From: Taudactylus pleione
Lineage: Eukaryota; Chordata; Amphibia; Anura; Myobatrachidae
DNA length: 64,000 nucleotides
NCBI GenBank assembly: GCA_031769625.1
Contig: JAUIMM010000113.1
Location: 10,737,001-10,801,000, forward strand
Direction of reading: 5' to 3'
Within the stretch, counting starts at the first letter, position 1, and every line of letters begins with the position of its first letter. The notes below the pieces were generated by a model that saw only the letters and a program-made list of their open reading frames with translations, did no database searches and had not been told where the DNA came from. Shown here one piece after another: positions 56,270 through 64,000 of the stretch. Made by a program: the position numbers and the translations under genes.

Positions 56270-57149
56270 AGCTCTAAACACTTATCTAAAATAAATACAA
56301 GGACAACTTGATTTGGGATAAATTTAGCTCTAATTTAGTTTGACTCCAATTATTAAATCATCAACTATAATTGGGTGAAAATAATTAAAGCTAGAATAAG
56401 AGATGAGTGGTTCGGTTTTTGTCGAAACCAAACACAGAGGAACTGGGCGAACAGAGTCATATCTTGGATCCCCCAGCCAAATCCGGGTCTTAAATTAAAT
56501 GCAAAACGTGATAATCATGGAAATGTTGCATTGCATATACTGTAAGTGCCACCCTGTCTACTTAGTTCCTATACCTCCCTGAAGCAGCTCTGCCTTTGTG
56601 GGTGGGCTGAAAGCACTACACAGTTCGGTATGATCTGTGCAGGCTTAGTTATGTGTAAAAAAAAATGATTAAAAGGTTAATTAAAAAAATGCATGCCCAC
56701 CCCCCAAACCATAACTATCCCTGGACCTCTGTGCCTGGTCTGGTAATGGAAGATAGTTGGAAAAATTAAGTGGGATTCCCCCTTTTCACCAATGACCAGC
56801 ACCAGGTTAAACCAGCCAGGGGGGCTGTATAAATGATACAGTTCCTTTGAGACATTAACTTTTACTTGAGACCACCATAATTGTATCTATTCAACTGGAA
56901 CTCGGCTCGTCTTCACTAGCTGAAAGAACTTCTGGTTAATAAGCATATTACAATGCACATTGCAACAAATTTGTTGATACTTATGCACTTATGCACCTGC
57001 ACTTTCCTTTTAATAATATAAAACTATTTATGCATCATGAACTAATAAAAGCAGAATAATTAAAGATTACCATTTCTACAGTGTTCAACAGAGATCAAAG
57101 CAATAGCTTATAAATTGCTTTTAACCTTGGGGACCTATAGAATGTTATG
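56270..57149. other. No recognisable feature
   Basis: Mixed AT-rich sequence; 56405-56480 (GAGTGGTTCGGTTTTTGTCG, CCGGGTCTTAAATT) could be a hAT-end relic like those of the 25131 element. No ORF. Confidence 0.4.
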
Positions 57150-57157
57150 CACAGTTC

Positions 57158-57438
57158 CAGTGGCGTAAGTTCATCCCAGACGCCCGGAGGCAAGTTATAA
57201 TTTTGTGCCCCCCCGTCACTGCCGCTGACACTGTAATGTCGAAGGCAGCAGCTGATGGTCTGACACGGAGCTCTTCACTAGTGTATGGTGGCTTCTCAGG
57301 TGCCAGGACTGTACACTCTGAGTACATAGTTACAACCCTAAGTGGGGTGAATATGTTGTGAACAATGGAGGAGTTGCCCCCTTCAGAGCTGGAGCCCGGC
57401 AGCAGTCGCTTCCATTGTCTCCCATAGTTCTGCCCCTG
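57158..57438. mobile_element. hAT MITE (TSD CACAGTTC)
   Basis: Perfect 8 bp duplication CACAGTTC at 57150-57157 and 57439-57446. Termini CAGTGGCGTAAGTTCATCCC and, reverse-complemented, CAGGGGCAGAACTATGGGAG. Homologous to 15238-15556. Length 281 bases; non-coding. Confidence 0.92.
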
Positions 57439-57639
57439 CACAGTTCAGCTGAATGACTCATGGTGGTGCACTTTTTAAAGTATGAATGATTGTCTCACTA
57501 TTGTAAGCGATATAATGGAGAACTATGTTGAAATATAAAAGATACAAATCAGCCTCTATATACTATACGAATGATCTGTGTTACACTGGTGAGGCATAAA
57601 CGAGTCTTGGATAAGAAATAAAGCACACATGCGCACGTC

Positions 57640-59290
57640 TCCGAGAGACCGATAAAAGAAGAGTCTCATACACTATGGAAATATACTGACTGAGGAAGCC
57701 ACTGAATGGTTAGGTGGAGAAACCTGTTTTATATTATCCAGAGACGCCGGCAAATATTGATCCACACTTATTGATCATAACCTCGAAGGGTACCCTTAGA
57801 GACAAGTGACTAATACTGAGGAGAGCCGCAGTGGGCTAATTGCCCAGAGGATCCCCACGGACTGCGGACCTGGGCACCTTGCTACCACACAGGTGCAAAC
57901 AGCCGAATTAACAACGGAGTGTGGCCGCAGTAAGCTCACTGTTTGGAGGATCCCCAGATACGGCAGGCTCAATATCCCGGTAAAAGGAATACATTTTTAT
58001 ATAATTATTTTTATTTTTTAACCATCACAAGGCCATGATGGACGCTAATTAAAGGTATACATTTCTAATATAATAAAGAGAAATCCTTGGATAAATATAC
58101 AGCCTAAGGCTTTTGAAGGAGACCGTGAACTGTTTCAATATATGGGTATTGTAATAGCAGGGAAGAAAAAGCACTGCTTAAGGAAACAGACAAACTGCTA
58201 CAATATACATTTTTTGACATTATAATCTTTATTGTCATACAAGAATAACAGAGGATTATATCCAAATGAAAACTGCTGACAGTCTAAAACAGCGCACTGC
58301 CCGAAATTGATTAAGGCAGTAAAGGGAAAATACTATGTATCAATCTGGATTTGAAATACATAATTGTTACAAGTGTATCCGTATAATTATAGAAGCAGTT
58401 GAATCTTCTGCTGAATTAAACATCTACGGATATCATTATAGATAGGTTTCTATGTTATGTGCACATTGTCTGTTGTATGTTTTAGGTTTGACCAAGGTTT
58501 ATTTTAAGGTTTTTTAAATATTTCACATGTGATATATGCCAATTATTTTGAGATACATGCTGAAATAGTGGATATAGGGCCTGATTCAGACCCACTCGCG
58601 AGCGTCTGTCCGCTCGCAAGTGGGTCGATGGTGTGCACTGCGCATGCGCACGACGGAGGGTGCTCCGTCGTGCGCATGCGCGAGACGCGACAAGCGAAGG
58701 ACTTTCCTTTGCTCGTTGTGTCTGATCAAAGGGGGCGTGCTGTCGATGTTGATTGACAGCACGCCCCCTTTGGTGGGCGTGCCTGCCAGATGGAGGCGTT
58801 CCCAAGGGAACGCCTACCGTCAGAAGCCGGCCCCACTGACATCACTAGTGATGTCAGTGGGAGTGATTTTGGCTCTGATAGAGCCAAAATCACTCCTGGC
58901 CTTGCGGTTGAGAAACTCAACCGCAGGCTTCTGCTCGCACTGGCAATGGTCGCGATGGTCAAGACCATCGCGACCATCATCCTGCATGCTCGTATAGGCT
59001 GTGGGTGGTGACCCACAGCTATACGAGCGTCCAGGAGGACGCTCCATATTTATGGAGGTGGGCCCTGATTCAGAGCGAGCGCTCTGGTCAGAGCGCCCGG
59101 CTCTGAATCAGGGCCATAATACTGCCGGCTGATATCTTGTATATGGTTATAAATTAATATTACATATATCTTTACTGAAACCATAAGGGATTTATTAAAT
59201 TGTATCAAAATTATTTAACTTTTTTCAGCGCTCTCTTTCTTTATTTTTATTCTCACTTTTTAAAGTGATAGCGTCTCCTGTACTAACCAG
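57640..59290 (+). other. Suspected Penelope-type LTR/UTR sequence, split by a MITE
   Basis: CTGAGGAAGCCACTGAATGG followed by GGAGAAACCTG (57688-57725) recalls the CTGA.GA...GAAAC core of Penelope-type hammerhead regions. TTCAGCGCTCTCTTTCTTTA near 59228 recalls their 3' tails. The 58577-59115 MITE interrupts the segment. No coding sequence supports the assignment. Confidence 0.25.
58577..59115 (-). mobile_element. Palindrome-chain Harbinger MITE, 539 bp (TSD ATA)
   Basis: ATA at 58574-58576 and 59116-59118. Termini GGGCCTGATTCAGACCCACT and, reverse-complemented, GGCCCTGATTCAGAGCCGGG. Reverse orientation of the 52212/55057 form. Perfect symmetry in CACTGACATCACTAGTGATG and GTGATTTTGGCTCTGATAGA with partner. 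The right end is the folded GATTCAGAGC...GCTCTGAATC segment. Confidence 0.92.
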
Positions 59291-60600
59291 TTGAATAATA
59301 ATAACTTTAGTTCTACCAGGTTTTGAATGCTTCTTTATTATCATGTACAATCCTGCCTTTCCCTGAGGACTGCAGCTGAGGACTTGAAGGCTGACTATCT
59401 GTACTTATCCTGGAATTTTATGGGGGCCCCTTTTACCTCCCTGTACCTCTTCCAGACTCACATATTCAATGGAGCTATCTATACAGTTTGTTGGAATGAG
59501 CTCTGCAATAGTTTGTAGCTGGAGAGCAGTCTCAGAGACTAGTGAATATGCTAGACTGCAGTTCACTGCGATTAATAACTCTCTCTGGTGAGGACCCTTA
59601 CTGTCATGGAATAATAGTGTGCAGGCAGATGAATCCAAATACTGACAGCTGACTTTATGTCTTTAGCTCAATACAGTTATCTCAGGAGTAGCTATACTAA
59701 TAGTCTGCTTCCAAACACTGCCTTTTGTGAGAGGAATATGCTGAGGAATAACATCTGCGTAAAGTGCTGACTGAGCTTAAAATGGCTTTTATAGTTTCTA
59801 GCAGTTTCCAAGTCAGTAAATAAAGTTATCTGCTGAGAGCCTTTAAGCAACGTGTCTGTCTACAATGCAGGGGGGTGTGGCATTTCCTGGCATTCAGGAC
59901 ACATAAATCAGCACCTCTGGGGCATGACAGCAATCGCTCCTCCTTTGCAAGCACAGGCTGTCACATCGATCACTATGGTGGATCGAGTGCACCACCATAG
60001 TGCACCCACTGGCCTGGCCTACTGGAAGTCACTCAGGGGAAGCTCTGATCTCAAATCAGCTGCCGGTGCTGGCTTCCTTACACTGCCCGTGGCTACTCCT
60101 CTCAGGCAGCCTCGATAAGCGCAGGCTGGTCCTCTCTCACCGCTGCCTCATGGGACCTTCTTCAAGTGACCTTTGCGAGTCCCCTTTATTTACACCTGCT
60201 GGGCTCCTTCCCACCTGTTTCATGCGCTGCCTGCAGCTCCCTGCACTAATGGATTGTGGGCAGAGTCGGTCTCCCCTATACCTGCTACAAAAAACAAAAA
60301 GCAAATGGTGCGCTCTGTATCAGCTTCACAGACCACTTGTTCAGGTAGCTGCTAGCACAGTGGCATCTGCCCCCACCAAAAATTAACATTGGAAAGGAAA
60401 ATGTGAAGCACTTGCCCTGAATTAGTTGACAAGTCAATTACAACATGTATTAAGAATCTCAATAATCATAGTTGTATAAATACATGTATAAGACCTAAAA
60501 TCACAGAATAAATATAAATCATTTACAAATAATAATCTATGTGGTGCATAAAAAAATCCACAGACCAAAATAGAGCAGCCTCTGAGTATTATACTGGGCT
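59291..60600. other. Unassigned; possible LTR on the minus strand
   Basis: 59330-59930 read on the minus strand runs from TGTCATGCCCCAGAGG to a TGATAATAAAGAAGCATTC poly(A)-like signal, a layout compatible with an LTR, but ends and duplications could not be matched. 59950-60390 is GC-richer with a GATCGAGTGCACCACCATAG foldback and no recognisable protein. Confidence 0.3.
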
Positions 60601-60624
60601 GAATAAATGAACATTGGGACCTAA

Positions 60625-61046
60625 GGGCCTGATTCAGAGATGTACACTAACCCAATGGTTAGTGCACATCTCTGATGTTTGGAGGACTGCGCACCAACTG
60701 ATTGACAGGCTGGGGTGTTTGGGAGGCAGAGCAGGGGCATTCCCCAGCAGCGTTCCTGTTTTCCAGGAGGTACAAGGCCAGGGTCTGCATGGGTGCATGC
60801 AGACTTCCTGGCCTCGCAAGCTGCCAGGACCTGGCCAGGCTGCGGAAAGCTTTAGTTCCCACAGCCTGGCCAATGGACCATGACCCCAGGCTGCGACCTG
60901 GGTTGCAGCGGTGGGATCATGCAAATGCAGCAAGGAGGTGTGTGACACATCCTTCTGCATTTGCATTTTAAATGGACACAATTGCACAGCCACTTGTGTG
61001 AGCTTGTGTGCGGCTGTGCAATTCCATCCATCTCTGAGTCAGGCCG
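60625..61046. mobile_element. Harbinger-type MITE, different interior
   Basis: Left GGGCCTGATTCAGAGATGTA preceded by TAA; right, reverse-complemented, CGGCCTGACTCAGAGATGGA followed by CAA, so the duplication is approximate. Interior foldbacks: AACCCAATGGTTAGTGC, GCCAGGACCTGGCCAGGCTG, GCTGCGACCTGGGTTGCAGC. It shares termini but not the hairpin chain. Confidence 0.65.
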
Positions 61047-61094
61047 CAAAATCCCATAAGTTGTAACAAACTTTCCTCCACTTATATGGTGGGG

Positions 61095-61335
61095 TTGGGT
61101 ATGAAATCCCGGCTGTCGGGATGCTGCTGGTCAGAATACTGACAGTGGCATCCCAACAGCCAGAATCCCAACACCCATAGGAAGTAACATATTTTTCTAA
61201 CCCCTACCCTACCCCCAACCCTAACCAACCCTCCCCAGTGCCTAACCCTAACCTCCCTCCCCTAGTGCCTAACCCTAACTTCCCTCCCCTAGTGCCTAAG
61301 CCTAACCTCCCCCTCCCCACACCCTAAACCTAACA
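61095..61335. mobile_element. MITE with GGCTGTCGGGATGC end and CCTAACCCTAACC core
   Basis: GAAATCCCGGCTGTCGGGAT, GCATCCCAACAGCCAGAATC, then repeated CCTCCCTCCCCTAGTGCCTA with CCTAACCCTAACC. It abuts the truncated Penelope reverse transcriptase, so probably inserted into it or deleted its 3' part. Confidence 0.6.
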
Positions 61336-62007
61336 ATTGCATCTTAGCCTCAAAAATTGACTTTCAGGGACACTTTTTAACCAGTCTTTATGATGTTGGC
61401 TGGTACTTGCAATAAAATAATTTGCATCAGTTGGTTTGCTATAACTTCTGGTTTCAAGTTGATTATTATCCACATAGATGGTAAGGTCCAGGAAATTAAT
61501 TTCCTTTTTACTAGAATAAAAAGTTAATTTAATATTAAAATCATTCTCGTTAAGATCACTATAAAAATTGGTAAGGTTTTTGTCATTGCCATCCCATAAA
61601 AAGATAATGTCGTCAATATAACGGTACCACCACTGGAGGTTTGTCCTAGGTTGTTTATCAATAACTTCCTCCTCCCAGTACGCCATAAAAAGGTTGGCGT
61701 AACTGGGAGCAAATTTAGTGCCCATGGCGGTACCGTTAAGCTGTATATAATAGTCTCCTTTGAAGTAAAAATAGTTATTACTAAGAATAAAATTGATGCC
61801 ACTCATAATAAAATCTTTTTTTTCCTGAGTAAAATTAGTTTTTTCATATGCCATTTAATTGCTTCAAGACCTTTATCATGTGGGATGCTCATATACAAAG
61901 CAGATACATCTGCTGTGATGAGGGTCATTCCTTCTTTCCACTTCACATTCTTAATTTTCCATAACACATCTGTCATGTCTTTCAGGTGTGATAGCTCAGT
62001 AACCGTG
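61336..62007 (-). pseudogene. Penelope-like reverse transcriptase fragment
   Basis: The minus strand from 62007 reads SHLKDMTDVLWKI, then MTLITADVSALYMSIPHDKG (first catalytic Asp, palm motif A). A one-base shift at about 61853 moves to the 174-codon frame with QLNGTAMGTKFAPSYANLFM (motif B region), YIDDIIFLWDG (the catalytic YxDD with W+3 typical of Penelope-like enzymes), NFLDLTIYVDN and DWLKSVPESQFLRLRCNC. The thumb ends at the TAACCC MITE, so the linker and GIY-YIG endonuclease are missing. N-terminal sequence before motif A is also lost. Motifs are preserved although the frame is broken, suggesting fairly recent decay. Confidence 0.88.
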
Positions 62008-62009
62008 CT

Positions 62010-63881
62010 TATTGCTGCTTATTTGGATGTATGTGAGCTTTATTGTTAAAGTAAAGTGCTATTTATACTATGCTTATTTGTGCACTCTCCTGTTTTTTTT
62101 ACAATATGTATATATATATGTTTGTATATATGTACAAATATTATGTGAAAGAGTATGTAGGGACAGCACACAATTAATAATAATTCCCTCAATCTGAGTT
62201 GCATACAATAGTAATAAAATATATAAAATGACATGCATCTAGTGCAATGAGTGATCATATGGTGTAATAAAGTCAAATAAAAGTCACTGATCCTTGAATT
62301 AAAGGCAGTAGCAGTCTTCTTGGGGTCCGTTTGGCCAACGGATGGAGTGGTTCTCGAAAGAAGGTTAAAAGGACATGCGCCTGATAGTGTAAAAATGTTA
62401 AGTAAATTAACAACCAATGCTCACAATAAATGTGCATACCAAAAATAAAACCTTTTAAGCTTATCTGGAATTCAAAAGTAAATGGTCCACATTGGATGGG
62501 GTGAATGGGATGTCGTCGGTTGGACCACCTTACAAAGAGCTCATTCAAACCCATAGAGGAGAAGAAAAATGTATAGTGTAGTATTTCCTTAAATGAATAA
62601 TGTGAATAGATAACTAGAGGCTGCGTACCAGATAATGCTATATTTATAGCCTGTAGTATGTCTTTTTCCACGTATCTCCTAGTACCCTGTTCCAGTCCCT
62701 CTCAGGAACGTGTGTAATCAATATACACAAGCTAGATACAAATAATCCCTCATCAGTACACTTTAACATGGGTTTTATTGGGTATAACAGTAAAGGAAGA
62801 CAGTACACGGAACATACAAATATTACTAAAAAGAATGGAATTGTGCTCATCTTTTAAAAAGGTACCCAGTCCTCTTAAGTAAATGTCCAAAAGATAAAGA
62901 GCCTGGGTCAACTGGCCCCAACGTGTTTTGTCCTCTGGGGTACTTCTTCAGGGGTACAATTGGGTCTGTGGAGTGCCTTCTATTTATCCCCTAGATAGGG
63001 GGAGGTTTACTTCTACAATTTGCGCCAAAAAATGGCAAAAATGGCGTCTGCGCATGCGCAGTGCATGGCAGCCATTTTGTATGACATCACCCATGACATT
63101 TGCGCTATCCCATGAGACTATGGGGGAGTTTGATTACAGAAGCGCTTCCGCATGTGTCGGCGACTGAGATGTCAGTCTGGCCATATTTATGTGGAGCTAG
63201 GTGGCATAGGCAGGACCGCGGCGTCTGTCTGCGTGTGGAGGCGGCCATTTTGTTGGTTAGATAAAAGCCTATACCAGCTAGGCAGCAGCCATTTTGTTGG
63301 TATGAAAAAACATAACACAACGGTGGCTATTTTTAGATGCAAACATGGCCATCTTGTGGATTAACCACAGGGCGACAAGTAAGTCAGTTGTTTGTGTATC
63401 TGACTTAATTAATAATAGCACCAAGTTACTACAATTATAACATTTCAAACATGAATAAAAACATAATAAACACCATAAGTTTTTACAATTAATTCCCTAC
63501 AGGCAAATTACATAAGAAGTAGGTAAAAAAAGTATATAAAAAGGGGAGGGGTGGAGGGAGGGAACATAAAAGGGAAGGAGTGGTAGACCTTTTGCTCTGA
63601 ACATGAGCCTACACTTTACAAAGTTGTCTTAATAAACAAACACCTAATTAATGGGAATATGCCCATATTGGACATTATAGTGCCAATGTAGTACGGGTAT
63701 GATGATAGCAGGGGTAAAATATATAAATAAATAGGAACCTAAAATTAACTGCAAGATATTTAACATGAGACCATAAAAACTCTAAAAGCAACAAAATATA
63801 GTAGTTATGTCACATAATAAGTAAAATTATGCAGAATATATAATATAAAATAAAGGTATGATAGTAAGTACATGTGCAGGA
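62010..63881 (-). mobile_element. Penelope-type non-coding (LTR/3' UTR) sequence
   Basis: Lies downstream, on the minus strand, of the endonuclease terminus at 63882. Contains a degenerate hammerhead-like segment at 62900-62965 (minus strand: CCCTGAAGAAGTACCCCAGA, GGACAAAACACGTTGGGG), GC-richer promoter-like sequence 63020-63360 with TGCGCATGCGCAGTG and repeated GCCATTTTGTTGG, and AT-rich sequence to 63881. Internal boundaries are unclear; 62010-62860 may belong to a separate insertion. Confidence 0.45.
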
Positions 63882-64000
63882 TTACAAAAATGGAGCTTTT
63901 TCATAGCTATCATTTAGGCCATTTGGTTGGAGAGTATTCAATTTGAAAATACAAAACATTTCTCGCTGTGAGAGTTTGTTTGCGAGGTCTCCACCTCTTG
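63882..64000 (-). pseudogene. Penelope-like GIY-YIG endonuclease C-terminus (cut by window end)
   Basis: The minus-strand frame reads GGDLANKLSQREMFCIFKLN then TLQPNGLNDSYEKAPFL and stops at TAA 63882-63884. It matches the C-terminus at 9398-9649 and the Penelope consensus GGD..L..RE....L.TL.P.GLN. The remainder continues beyond 64000, so whether that copy is intact cannot be judged here. Confidence 0.8.

Overview
The window looks like intergenic DNA from a large, transposon-rich vertebrate genome, most likely an anuran amphibian. The reasons are: no recognisable host gene; AT-rich filler; dense non-autonomous DNA transposons (hAT-like, Harbinger-like, one piggyBac-like); Penelope-like retroelements; Gypsy LTR pieces, one with a SCAN-like gag; and kilobase-scale minisatellites. 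The species cannot be fixed from sequence alone.

The only apparently functional coding capacity is one 7.5 kb PIF/Harbinger element (42095-49582). It carries an intact spliced HARBI1-like transposase (347 aa, D-D-E present), an intact three-exon Myb/SANT-like protein (324 aa), and a second, different three-exon Myb/SANT-like gene whose reading frame is uncertain at one splice junction. Gene order is MybA(+), transposase(-), MybB(+), with a divergent promoter region between transposase and MybB. Its termini (GGSCCTSATTCAGA type) and 3 bp target duplications match many non-autonomous relatives in the window. These include four near-identical-sized elements (three of 549 bp, one of 539 bp) that are almost entirely a chain of consecutive palindromes.

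The second large element is a 4,992 bp hAT transposon (25131-30122) with a perfect 8 bp target duplication. Its minus-strand BED-finger/hATC transposase is broken by frameshifts and stops. At least seven smaller hAT-type elements also have recognisable 8 bp duplications. Two nest inside each other (7932-12095 enclosing 8069-11944, which encloses Penelope debris and a Harbinger MITE). Another (18883-20985) contains a minisatellite and a second hAT MITE.

Layout: 1-7.6 kb, a 1.3 kb repeat in three copies, LTR and minisatellite debris, and a gag remnant; 7.9-12.1 kb, nested hAT/PLE/Harbinger; 12.8-24.7 kb, MITEs and minisatellites; 25.1-30.1 kb, hAT transposon; 30.4-38.7 kb, a solo LTR (31533-32852, TSD ATGAG), a Copia integrase fragment and large tandem arrays with higher-order structure; 40-42 kb, MITEs; 42.1-49.6 kb, three-gene Harbinger; 50-61 kb, MITEs in AT-rich DNA; 61.3-64 kb, Penelope-like reverse transcriptase and endonuclease pieces on the minus strand.
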